Shown: positions 1 to 6,203 of the stretch, piece after piece
Layout: every line of letters begins with the position of its first letter
How positions within the stretch are numbered: position 1 is the stretch's first letter
DNA from: Parvularcula sp.
GTDB lineage: Bacteria > Pseudomonadota > Alphaproteobacteria > Caulobacterales > Parvularculaceae
Reading direction: 5' to 3'
Assembly: GCA_003506635.1 (NCBI GenBank)
Contig: DNZB01000301.1
Coordinates: 1-6,797, forward strand
Length of the DNA: 6,797 nucleotides
Program-made: the position numbers and the translations under genes
The notes under the pieces: generated by a model
Database searches by the model: none
Seen by the model: only the letters and a program-made list of their open reading frames with translations
What the model was told of the DNA's origin: nothing

Positions 1-8
1 CGTCATGC

Positions 9-98
9 TGGCGGATGGGGTGGGATTCGAACCCACGGTGGACTTGCATCCACGCCGGTTTTCAAGACCGGTGCCTTAAACCACTCGGCCACCCATCC
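9..98 (-). tRNA. tRNA-Ser (anticodon UGA)
   Basis: Serine tRNA reading UCA-type codons, encoded on the minus strand. The acceptor stem is GGATGGG (98-92) paired perfectly with CCCATCC (19-13). The D-arm carries the serine-type GGCCGAGTGG. The anticodon stem CCGGT/ACCGG closes a CTTGAAA loop with anticodon TGA at 64-62. A long variable arm typical of class II tRNAs follows, and the T arm is GTGGG-TTCGAAT-CCCAC. The discriminator is G at 12, and CCA is encoded at 11-9. All arms fold without mismatches, so the gene looks functional. It is divergent from rlpA. The window ends 8 bases beyond its 3' end, so whether something is integrated there cannot be seen. Confidence 0.97.
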
Positions 99-124
99 CC
101 CGGGTCCCGGACCGGGGCGGCGGG

Positions 125-152
125 ACCATAGAGGCGGCCGCCCAAATGGCAA
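125..152 (-). promoter_or_regulatory. Probable sigma70-type promoter of tRNA-Ser
   Basis: On the minus strand, a -35-like TTGCCA (152-147, 5 of 6 to TTGACA) is followed by 16 nt and a -10-like TATGGT (130-125, 4 of 6 to TATAAT). Transcription would begin near 118, giving a leader of about 20 nt before the mature tRNA 5' end at 98. The bases just after the -10 are nearly all G and C (CCCGCCGCCCC), the GC-rich discriminator known from stringently controlled stable-RNA promoters. The promoter call is inference from motif match, spacing and position. Confidence 0.55.
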
Positions 153-197
153 GGCGGCTCCGCCCGCCGCAGTTCGGCTGCGAATCCGTTGCGAAAA

Positions 198-211
198 CGG
201 GCGAAAGCCCG
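198..211 (+). other. GNRA-tetraloop hairpin upstream of rlpA
   Basis: A perfect 5-bp stem, CGGGC (198-202) and GCCCG (207-211), closes a GAAA tetraloop (203-206). It ends 14 nt before the rlpA ATG. GAAA loops on a C-G closing pair are unusually stable in RNA, so if the rlpA transcript begins upstream of 198 this would be a structured 5' leader. No U-tract follows, so it does not look like an intrinsic terminator. The structure is directly visible; any role in translation or mRNA stability is inference. Confidence 0.4.
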
Positions 212-225
212 CATAGCCTTGCGTT

Positions 226-1131
226 ATGAGTCGGAGTTTTTCATCGCAAGGAACGCTGTTTCGCGCCGCGGTGGCGGGAGCGCTGACGCTGATCGCCGCC
301 TGCTCAACGACGAAGCTGCCGGACGCGCCCAAAACCATCGGCGCCCCGGTCAAGGCGAACCCGCATTACAAGATCGGGGCGCCCTATGAAATCGACGGGC
401 GCACCTATACGCCGAAAGCCGATCCCCAGCATGATGAGATCGGCGTCGCCTCGTGGTATGGTGATGCTTTCCACGGCAAGCTCACCGCTAACGGCGAGAT
501 ATTCGACAAGCGGCGCATTTCGGCGGCGCACCGCACACTGCCGATGCCGACCATCGTCGAGGTCCAAAACCTCGAAAACGGCCGCGTCATCCGGGTGCGG
601 GTCAATGACCGCGGGCCCTTCGCGCGCGACCGGGTGATCGATCTGTCGCACGCCGCGGCGGACGCTCTGGGATTCACTGCGCAAGGAACGGCGAAGGTGC
701 GCGTGCGCTATCTCGCCGACGCCAGGCTGACTGATCTTGCGCCTTTGCCGCGAGACGCCGAAAGGGTTTTCGCAAGCGCTGTGCGCCGCGAGGCGGTTGC
801 CGCCGCGCCCGCCGCCGCTGGAGACCCGCTCGCCGCCCTGATCGCGAGCGCGGCCGGGGCCCCTTCGGCGCCGGCGGCCGCGCCTGTTTCGACCGAGGAT
901 CTGTGGGTTGAAGTCGCCGCGGTCGATGATGTTTCGGAGATCAGCAACATGCGCCTTTACGTGCCGGGCGAGGGGCCGATTGAACTCCACGCCGCCGCGC
1001 GCGAGGGCAGGACCGTGCAGAGCTTGCGCCTTGGCCCGTATATCAGCGAAGCGCTCGCGAACGCTTCGCTGGCGCGCGCGAAGGGAGCGGGGTTCGGCGC
1101 CGCACGGATCATCCGCGGCGCGGGCGAGTGA
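226..1131 (+). CDS. rlpA: RlpA-family septal ring lytic transglycosylase, lipoprotein
   Basis: RlpA proteins are envelope lipoproteins that bind septal peptidoglycan; the Pseudomonas enzyme cleaves glycan strands lacking stem peptides. This 301-residue protein starts with a short basic stretch and a hydrophobic segment ending in the lipobox IAAC, making Cys26 the likely lipidated residue. The double-psi beta-barrel spans about 72-162 and carries GVASWYG, GE (Glu91), AAH (His102) and VNDRGPF (Asp128). His102 and Asp128 match the residues needed for activity in the Pseudomonas enzyme. An Ala/Pro-rich linker (about 188-225) leads to a divergent SPOR domain (226 to the end; LWVEVAAV and LRLGPY are recognisable), which binds denuded glycan at the division site. 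The ATG at 226 places the signal peptide correctly but has no clear Shine-Dalgarno sequence. It is the first gene of the likely operon, 22 nt before the next. The family call is firm; enzymatic activity is inferred. Confidence 0.93.
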   Translation: MSRSFSSQGTLFRAAVAGALTLIAACSTTKLPDAPKTIGAPVKANPHYKIGAPYEIDGRTYTPKADPQHDEIGVASWYGDAFHGKLTANGEIFDKRRISAAHRTLPMPTIVEVQNLENGRVIRVRVNDRGPFARDRVIDLSHAAADALGFTAQGTAKVRVRYLADARLTDLAPLPRDAERVFASAVRREAVAAAPAAAGDPLAALIASAAGAPSAPAAAPVSTEDLWVEVAAVDDVSEISNMRLYVPGEGPIELHAAAREGRTVQSLRLGPYISEALANASLARAKGAGFGAARIIRGAGE

Positions 1132-1140
1132 GGAAACGTT

Positions 1141-1145
1141 AGAGG
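1141..1145 (+). promoter_or_regulatory. Ribosome binding site that favours the ATG at 1154
   Basis: AGAGG lies 8 nt before the ATG at 1154, an ideal spacing, but only 2 nt before the in-frame ATG at 1148. The only other purine-rich stretch, GAGGA at 1130-1134, is 13 nt from 1148. This favours 1154 as the translation start of the carboxypeptidase gene. Confidence 0.5.
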
Positions 1146-1153
1146 TGATGTCG

Positions 1154-2317
1154 ATGCGTATCGTTCAAGTGATCTTCGCCGCCCTTGCCGCAGTTGCGGC
1201 GTTCTCAAGCGCCGCCGTCGCGGAAGTGACGACGAAGGCGCCCTACGCGATCATCATGGATTACGAGACGGGCGCGGTGCTCTACGAAAAGGACGCCGAC
1301 CGCCCGACGCCGCCCTCATCGATGAGCAAGCTGATGACGTCGGCGATCGTGTTCGACCGGCTGAAGACCGGCCAGCTGAAGCTCACCGACGAGTTTCCGG
1401 TTTCCGAAAAGGCCTGGCGCATGGAAGGGTCCAAGATGTGGACCCGCGTCGACACCAAGATCCCGCTGGAGGCGCTTCTCAACGGCGTCATCGTGCAATC
1501 AGGCAATGACGCCTGCGTCGTCATCGCCGAAGGCGTCGCCGGGAGCGAAGAGGCGTTCGCCGAATTGATGACGAAGAAGGCGCGCGAATGGGGTCTCAAC
1601 AATTCGACGTTTGCAAACGCGACAGGCTGGCCGGACGAAAATCACAAGATGTCGACGCGCGATCTTGCGCTGCTCGCCCGCAAGATCATCAAGGATTTCC
1701 CTGAGTATTACAAATACTACGCGAAGAAGGAATTCACCTGGGAGAAGATCCGTCAGCCGAACCGCAATCCGCTGCTTTATTCGTTCAAGGGCGCGGACGG
1801 TCTGAAGACCGGGCACACCGAAGACGCCGGATACGGGCTCGTCGGGTCGGCGGAGATCGACGGTGAGCGCCGGATCATCGTCGTCAACGGATTGGCGTCT
1901 GAAAAGGAGCGCGCGGCGGAGACCGAGCGGCTGATGCGCATCGCTTTCAATGACTTCTCCAGGCGCACGCTCTACGAACAAGGGGCGATCGCGGGCGATG
2001 CGCTGGTGTTCGCCGGCGCCGCGCCCTCGGTGCCGCTCGTCGCGGGCGAGCCGATTTCGATGATCATTTCGCGCGCGGACGCGGCGTCGGTTTCGGCAAA
2101 GGTCATATATGAGGGGCCGGTCGAGGCGCCGATCGAGGAGGGCCAGCAGATCGGCGTCCTGCGCATTTCCGCGGGGCAGGGCGATGCGCGTGAATTTCCC
2201 CTCTACGCCGGCAAAGCGGTGAAGGCGATCGGCCCGCTTGGCCGCATCGGCCTCGCGGCGAAGACCTTGCTGGGAAAACCGCAGGCCGCCGTCGGCGAAG
2301 ATCCAGCGGCGGAATAG
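1154..2317 (+). CDS. D-alanyl-D-alanine carboxypeptidase (PBP5/DacC-DacD type)
   Basis: Low-molecular-mass penicillin-binding protein that removes the terminal D-Ala from peptidoglycan pentapeptides in the periplasm, limiting crosslinking. From the 1154 start it has 387 residues, typical for the family. A Sec signal peptide ends at AVA (21-23) before Glu24. The peptidase S11 domain shows all three active-site motifs: SMSK with nucleophile Ser56 and Lys59, SGN at 116-118, and KTGH at 218-221. A beta-rich PBP5 C-terminal domain follows (about 255-350). The tail IGPLGRIGLAAKTLLG can form an amphipathic helix, the membrane anchor of this family. An in-frame ATG at 1148 adds only Met-Ser; the AGAGG spacing favours 1154. 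The gene lies 22 nt after rlpA and 7 nt before tmk. Which Dac paralogue this corresponds to cannot be settled, so no symbol is given. Confidence 0.93.
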   Translation: MRIVQVIFAALAAVAAFSSAAVAEVTTKAPYAIIMDYETGAVLYEKDADRPTPPSSMSKLMTSAIVFDRLKTGQLKLTDEFPVSEKAWRMEGSKMWTRVDTKIPLEALLNGVIVQSGNDACVVIAEGVAGSEEAFAELMTKKAREWGLNNSTFANATGWPDENHKMSTRDLALLARKIIKDFPEYYKYYAKKEFTWEKIRQPNRNPLLYSFKGADGLKTGHTEDAGYGLVGSAEIDGERRIIVVNGLASEKERAAETERLMRIAFNDFSRRTLYEQGAIAGDALVFAGAAPSVPLVAGEPISMIISRADAASVSAKVIYEGPVEAPIEEGQQIGVLRISAGQGDAREFPLYAGKAVKAIGPLGRIGLAAKTLLGKPQAAVGEDPAAE

Positions 2318-2324
2318 CGAAGCG

Positions 2325-2972
2325 ATGGCGCGCCCGGCGCGAGGCTTTTTCATCAGCGTCGAGGGCGCCGACGGCTCCGGCAAATCGACCCAGGTGCGCC
2401 GGCTCGCCGAACACCTGCGCGCCATGGGGCATGATGTCGTCGTCACGCGCGAGCCTGGCGGCGGCGGGGAGGGCGCAGAGGCGCTGCGGAACATGCTGCT
2501 CAACGGCCCCGCCGATCGCTGGTCGCCGATGGCCGAGGCGCTCCTCATGTATGCGGCGCGCGCCGAGCATCTCGACAAGCTGGTCAGACCTGCGCTTCGC
2601 GACGGCAAGACGGTGCTGACCGATCGCTTCGCCGACTCGACCATTGCCTATCAGGGCGCTGCGGGCGGGCTTGGCGAAGCGCGCGTCGCCGCGCTCCATC
2701 AAGCTGTGGTCGGCGGCGATGATCCGGACCTCACGATCATTCTCGACGTGCCTGCCGAAATCGGGCTCGCGCGCACCCAAAGACGGAAAGGACTGGAAAC
2801 GCGGTTCGAGGGCAAAGGCGAAGCCTATCAAGCGAAGGCGCGCGCCGCCTTTCTCGATATCGCGCGCGCATATCCTTTGCGCTGCCGGGTCATCGATGCG
2901 GGCGCCGATGAAGAAACCGTCGCGCGCGCGGTTGCAAAGGCGGTGGATGCCGCGCTTCAATCGCGCGCGTGA
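2325..2972 (+). CDS. tmk: Thymidylate kinase (dTMP kinase)
   Basis: Phosphorylates dTMP to dTDP with ATP in the cytoplasm, an essential step to dTTP. The 215-residue length is normal. The P-loop is GADGSGKST (14-22), with Gly17 where human-type enzymes carry Arg. Together with the basic lid RRKGLETRFEGKGEAY this suggests the bacterial type II enzyme, in which the lid supplies catalytic arginine. Other family marks are TREPGG (41-46; the usual following Thr is Gly47), LLMYAARAEHL (73-83) with Arg79, and the DR motif at 100-101 within TDRFADSTIAYQG. The ATG at 2325 lies 7 nt after the upstream stop and just before the conserved N-terminal strand. Its only nearby purine stretch is a weak GGCGGAA, so reinitiation or coupling is likely. 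The stop codon overlaps the holB start by 4 nt. Placement next to holB is common in bacteria and joins dTTP supply to the replisome. Confidence 0.95.
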   Translation: MARPARGFFISVEGADGSGKSTQVRRLAEHLRAMGHDVVVTREPGGGGEGAEALRNMLLNGPADRWSPMAEALLMYAARAEHLDKLVRPALRDGKTVLTDRFADSTIAYQGAAGGLGEARVAALHQAVVGGDDPDLTIILDVPAEIGLARTQRRKGLETRFEGKGEAYQAKARAAFLDIARAYPLRCRVIDAGADEETVARAVAKAVDAALQSRA

Positions 2973-3952
2973 CCGACGAAACCGACATCACCCCGCCACA
3001 CCAGCGCGTGGATTTTCTTTCTGCGCCGGAGCTCGATGCGCAACTTGCCCGCGCGCTGGAGCAAGGCGCGTTGGCTAATGGCTGGCTGATCACGGGGCCG
3101 GAGGGCGCCGGAAAAGCGACGCTCGCCTACCGCCTTGCGCGCGCCTTGCTGCATGGCGGCGGCGCCAGCCTCGACCCGCCGAAGGACGCGCGCTCAAGTG
3201 CGCTGATCGCCGCGCGCGCGCACCCGGATCTTTTCGTCGCCGAGCGGCTTTACGACGAAAAGAAAGAGCGCCATGCCGCTGAAATCTCGGTTGAAACTTC
3301 GCGTGACCTCATCGGCTTTCTAAGTCTTACGCCGTCGCTCGGCGACTGGCGCGTCGTCATCGTCGATACCGCTGACGATCTAAACCGCAACTCGGCGAAC
3401 GCGCTCTTGAAGGCGCTGGAGGAGCCGCCCGCAAAGACCGCGATTTTTGTCCTGTCCGCTTCGCCAGGCCGCCTGTTGCCGACGATCCGCTCGCGTTGCC
3501 GGCGCCTGGCGCTTCGGCCTTATTCTGACGATGCGGTTGCGGCGTTCCTGGAGCGGGAAGGGGCCGCGAAAGGCGCTGACGCCTTGAGGATTGCAGCGGC
3601 GTCAGAAGGGCGCCCGGGCCTTGCGCTGAAACTGGCGCGCGGCGCCGGCGCTGAAGCAATTGATGCGGTCGGTGAGTTTCTCGCCGCGCGCGATCCGGCA
3701 AGCGTCGCGCAGCGGCTCGCCCCAAAAAGCGCCGACGCCGTCTGGCCGATCTTTCAGGAGCTCTTGCTCCGGCGCGTCGATCGGGCTGCGCGCGCCGCTG
3801 CGATCGCCGCCGATGCGCGCACTGCTGATTTCGTCGCCTTGCGCGAAACGCTCACATCGCTTTTCGCGCGCGGGGACGGACTGAACCTCGACCGTTTCCA
3901 GGTGGTGCTCGCCGCGGCCCGCGCTTTGGCCGCCGCGCCGCGCGTCGTGTGA
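2969..3952 (+). CDS. holB: DNA polymerase III delta' subunit (clamp loader)
   Basis: Delta' is the stator of the clamp-loader complex that opens and places the beta sliding clamp on DNA. The 327-residue protein is normal in length. It has a P-loop-like GPEGAGKAT (43-51), HPDLFV (85-90), a Walker-B-like VVIVDTADDL (129-138), the strongly conserved SANALLKALEEPP (142-154) and the SRC motif at 175-177. The C-terminal part is Ala/Arg-rich and poorly conserved, as usual for the collar domain. The four-cysteine zinc module found after the P-loop in E. coli delta' is absent: the only cysteine is Cys177. As I recall this is normal for Alphaproteobacteria. Translation starts at a GTG whose bases overlap the tmk TGA, so it is probably coupled to tmk. 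It ends in a 4-nt overlap with the next gene. Confidence 0.93.
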   Translation: MTDETDITPPHQRVDFLSAPELDAQLARALEQGALANGWLITGPEGAGKATLAYRLARALLHGGGASLDPPKDARSSALIAARAHPDLFVAERLYDEKKERHAAEISVETSRDLIGFLSLTPSLGDWRVVIVDTADDLNRNSANALLKALEEPPAKTAIFVLSASPGRLLPTIRSRCRRLALRPYSDDAVAAFLEREGAAKGADALRIAAASEGRPGLALKLARGAGAEAIDAVGEFLAARDPASVAQRLAPKSADAVWPIFQELLLRRVDRAARAAAIAADARTADFVALRETLTSLFARGDGLNLDRFQVVLAAARALAAAPRVV

Positions 3953-4749
3953 CCGGCATGCTCGTCGACAGTCACGTCAACCTTCACCATGAAAAATTCG
4001 ACGGCGAGGTCGAAGCGGTGATCGCGCGCGCCAGGGCGGCCGGCGTCACGGCGATGCTGACGATTTCCGACAAGATCAGCTCGACGGAAAAGATCCGCGC
4101 CATCGCCGCGCGCCATCAGGATGTCTGGCGCTCGGTCGGCGCGCATCCGCACTATGCGAGCGATCACAAGGACCTGACCGCTGAGGCGCTTGTCGCACTC
4201 GCGGGCGAGACGGATGTCGTCGGCGTCGGCGAATGCGGCCTTGATTTTCACTACGGATTTTCCCCGCGCGAAGATCAGGAGCGCGTCTTCGCCGCCCATA
4301 TCGAAGCGGCGCAGGAAACCGGCCTGCCGCTCATCATCCACACGCGCGAGGCGGATGAGGCGACGGGCGCGATGCTGGCGCGCGCGATCGGGCGAAAGCC
4401 TTTCGTTCCGCTCCTGCATTGCTATACGAGCGGCCTGGCGCTTGCCGACGCGGTGATGGAGATGGGCGGGTTCATTTCGTTTTCGGGCATCATCACTTTC
4501 AAGAACGCTGAAGACGTACGCGCGGTCGCCGCGCGCATGCCGCAGGACCGCATCATCATCGAGACGGATTGCCCTTATCTTGCGCCGATCCCGCATCGCG
4601 GGCGCCGCTGCGAGCCGGCGCATGTTGTTCATGTCGCAGACAAATTGGGCGAGATTCTGGGACTTCCGCGCGCAGAGATCGATCGTCTGACCACGGAGAA
4701 TTTCTTTCGCCTGTTCGCGCGCGCCGGATTTCCGGGGCGGGCGTCATGA
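3949..4749 (+). CDS. TatD-family metal-dependent hydrolase
   Basis: TatD-family TIM-barrel hydrolases act in the cytoplasm; several members are DNases, but the substrate of this branch is not known to me. Numbered from the ATG at 3958 (263 residues), family marks are VDSH (His6), VGAHPHYA (60-67), GVGECGLDFHYG with Glu92, IIHTREA with His128, LHCYTS with His154 and ETDCPYLAP with Asp204, then PHRGRRCEPAHV. The second His of the usual HxH pair is Asn8 (HVN), recalling the GVNL of E. coli TatD itself. Two starts are possible. The GTG at 3949 overlaps the holB stop by 4 nt, like the neighbouring junctions. The ATG at 3958 gives MLVDSH, the usual family N-terminus. I list the GTG because of the overlap pattern; the difference is three residues. 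The stop overlaps the next gene by 4 nt. In relatives metG often sits between holB and this gene; here it does not. Confidence 0.9.
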   Translation: MTGMLVDSHVNLHHEKFDGEVEAVIARARAAGVTAMLTISDKISSTEKIRAIAARHQDVWRSVGAHPHYASDHKDLTAEALVALAGETDVVGVGECGLDFHYGFSPREDQERVFAAHIEAAQETGLPLIIHTREADEATGAMLARAIGRKPFVPLLHCYTSGLALADAVMEMGGFISFSGIITFKNAEDVRAVAARMPQDRIIIETDCPYLAPIPHRGRRCEPAHVVHVADKLGEILGLPRAEIDRLTTENFFRLFARAGFPGRAS

Positions 4750-5591
4750 CGGGCGCGGCGCGGGCGATCATTCTCGGCTGCGGATCCTCGGGCGGCGTCC
4801 CCCGGCTCGGCGGGCCGGGCGGAGAGGGGGACTGGGGGACCTGCGATCCCGCCGAGCCGAAGAACCGTCGCACGCGCTGTTCCTTGCTGGTCGAACGCGC
4901 CGGCGCCGCCGGCTTTTCCGACCGCGAGAATGTCACGTCAGTCCTGATCGACACCTCGCCCGACATGCGCGCGCAGCTCCTCGCGGCGCGCGCCGAGCAT
5001 GTCGACGCTGCGCTCATCACCCATGACCATGCCGATCAGACGCATGGGCTTGACGATCTTCGGGCGTTCGCGATCGCGCGCCGCAAGCGCGTTCCCGTCT
5101 ATCTTGACCGAAGCGTCGCCGGCGCCGTCGTCGAGCGCTTCCGCTATTGCTTCGAACAGGCGCCGGGAAGCTGGTATCCGGCGATCCTTGAAGAACGCGC
5201 GCTTCCTGCCTGCGGCGAGGCTGTCTCGCTCGCCGGTCCCGGCGGCGCCGTCGCGGCGACGCCGTTCCTGCAGCGCCACGGACCGGTTGATTCCTACGGT
5301 TACCGCATCGGCGACCTCGGCTATTCGAGTGATGTCGCGGAATTGCCCGAAGACAGCTTCGCCGCGCTTGACGGCGTCAGGGTCTGGATCGTCGATGCGC
5401 TTCAGATGTCCGCGCACGGAACGCACGCCCATCTTGAACGCACCCTGTCTTGGATCGCCCGCGTAAAGCCGGAGAGGGCGATCCTCACCAATCTCCATGT
5501 GACGATGGACTACCGGACGCTCCAGCGCATCCTGCCGCCCGGAGTCGAGCCCGCCTATGACGGCATGATCGTCAGTTTTGCGGCTGGTTAG
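4746..5591 (+). CDS. MBL-fold metallo-hydrolase, PhnP-like
   Basis: A metallo-beta-lactamase-fold protein of 281 residues, resembling PhnP (cyclic phosphodiesterase) and related alphaproteobacterial proteins of unsettled substrate. The N-terminus has ILGCGSSGGVPRLGG (9-23) and DWGTCDP (29-35), marks of this subgroup. The metal motif reads THDHADQTHGLDDLR: His93, His95 and Asp97 are present, but the expected His98 is Gln. Later ligand candidates are His178 in QRHG, Asp196 in SSDVAELPE and His251 in NLHVTMDY. The C-terminus ends in the family's YDGMIV. No signal peptide is visible, so it is probably cytoplasmic. The ATG at 4746 overlaps the TatD-gene stop by 4 nt and no separate ribosome site is obvious, suggesting coupling. 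The pairing of tatD with an MBL gene recurs in Alphaproteobacteria and hints at a linked role. The family call is firm; the reaction is unknown. Confidence 0.9.
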   Translation: MTGAARAIILGCGSSGGVPRLGGPGGEGDWGTCDPAEPKNRRTRCSLLVERAGAAGFSDRENVTSVLIDTSPDMRAQLLAARAEHVDAALITHDHADQTHGLDDLRAFAIARRKRVPVYLDRSVAGAVVERFRYCFEQAPGSWYPAILEERALPACGEAVSLAGPGGAVAATPFLQRHGPVDSYGYRIGDLGYSSDVAELPEDSFAALDGVRVWIVDALQMSAHGTHAHLERTLSWIARVKPERAILTNLHVTMDYRTLQRILPPGVEPAYDGMIVSFAAG

Positions 5592-5640
5592 CGCTCCGTT
5601 AACAGACGGGCCTTAGTGTCTCCTCGGGAATTGCAAGGGA

Positions 5641-5644
5641 AAGG
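5641..5644 (+). promoter_or_regulatory. Ribosome binding site supporting the ATG at 5655
   Basis: AAGG lies 10 nt before the ATG at 5655, within a longer purine-rich run (5635-5644). The alternative in-frame GTG at 5616 has no purine-rich sequence at a suitable distance, and its 13 extra residues do not look like a signal peptide. This supports 5655 as the start. Confidence 0.4.
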
Positions 5645-5654
5645 CCGCCTTTTC

Positions 5655-6197
5655 ATGGCGACCCAGGGAAAGCAGGCGATCAGCCGCACGCGCTGCAAGG
5701 TCCGCATCGTCGGATTCAACGACATGCTGACCGAAGGTAATGTCTTTCTCGCCTATAACCAGCGCATTTCCGACCTCCTTAATGACGACCGCGATTTCCT
5801 GCCGATCGAAACGGACGAGGGCGAGGTCAAGGTCATTTCAAAACGCGCGATCATGGAGGTCGAGGTCCTTGAACTTGACCGCGCAGAGGCCCCGCGCGGC
5901 AAGCGCCACGAGGATGTCGTCGCTGTCCTGTCGGCGAACGCTTACGACGTGATCGGCGTCGCGCATGACGCCGACGACGCGACGATCCGGCTGCGCTATA
6001 TGGCGCTGAAAGACGAGGTTTCCCGCGCCAGGCTTGCGGCGCTTACCGCCAACACAGACCTGCTGCTCGCCGCCGAACAGATCGGCAAGCGCTACGACGC
6101 GGCCTATGACTCCATCACCAATGCCCGCAAGATCGAAGCGATCGCCATCGCCATGCGCGACGCCCAGCCGAAACGCCGCCGTTTCGGCGAAGCCTGA
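5655..6197 (+). CDS. Hypothetical protein with degenerate J-domain-like C-terminus
   Basis: I do not recognise a named family. The product has 180 residues, is soluble and lacks a signal peptide or membrane segment. Residues 12-75 alternate hydrophobic and polar positions in a beta-strand pattern (CKVRIVGF, RISDLLNDDRDFLPIE, EVKVISKRAIMEVEVLEL), suggesting a small barrel or sheet domain. Residues 96-118 (NAYDVIGVAHDADDATIRLRYMALK region) resemble helices I and II of a DnaJ J-domain. Residues 139-163 (EQIGKRYDAAYDSI) could match helix III. The HPD tripeptide needed to stimulate DnaK is missing, so if it is a J-like fold it cannot act as an ordinary cochaperone. The tail is basic (PKRRRFGEA). 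Codon use and GC content resemble the neighbours, so it looks native. It starts 63 nt after the MBL gene, so it may have its own promoter or end the operon; it meets the GST gene tail to tail, 6 nt apart. Confidence 0.75.
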   Translation: MATQGKQAISRTRCKVRIVGFNDMLTEGNVFLAYNQRISDLLNDDRDFLPIETDEGEVKVISKRAIMEVEVLELDRAEAPRGKRHEDVVAVLSANAYDVIGVAHDADDATIRLRYMALKDEVSRARLAALTANTDLLLAAEQIGKRYDAAYDSITNARKIEAIAIAMRDAQPKRRRFGEA

Positions 6198-6203
6198 CCG
6201 CCT

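Noticed and set aside
1..98. tRNA-Ser as an integration site for a genomic island
   Set aside because: No integrase and no repeat of the tRNA 3' end are visible. The sequence beyond its 3' end lies outside the window, and all other genes are housekeeping.
150..172. GGCGG/CCGCC inverted repeats in the tRNA-rlpA intergenic region as an operator
   Set aside because: Short G/C-only palindromes are frequent throughout the window, and no second copy or regulator gene supports an operator.
1499..2644. Long open frame on the minus strand opposite the carboxypeptidase and tmk
   Set aside because: It is rich in Arg/Ala/Pro, has no recognisable domain and covers two well-supported genes. Long antisense frames are expected at this GC content.
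2103..2960. Minus-strand open frame of about 285 codons opposite tmk
   Set aside because: It mirrors tmk codons without any family motif; tmk on the plus strand has a complete set of motifs.
3754..4632. Minus-strand open frame of about 292 codons opposite holB and tatD
   Set aside because: Its composition is Arg/Ala/Asp-biased as expected from reversed GC-rich codons, and the plus-strand TatD motifs are unambiguous.
4746..5591. MBL-fold protein as a beta-lactamase or resistance gene
   Set aside because: It lacks a signal peptide and carries the PhnP-like GCGSSGG and YDGM marks, not those of secreted class B beta-lactamases.
5592..5654. Promoter or terminator between the MBL gene and the hypothetical gene
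   Set aside because: A TTAACA at 5599-5604 could be a -35 element, but no -10-like sequence occurs at 16-18 nt. No hairpin with a T-run is present.
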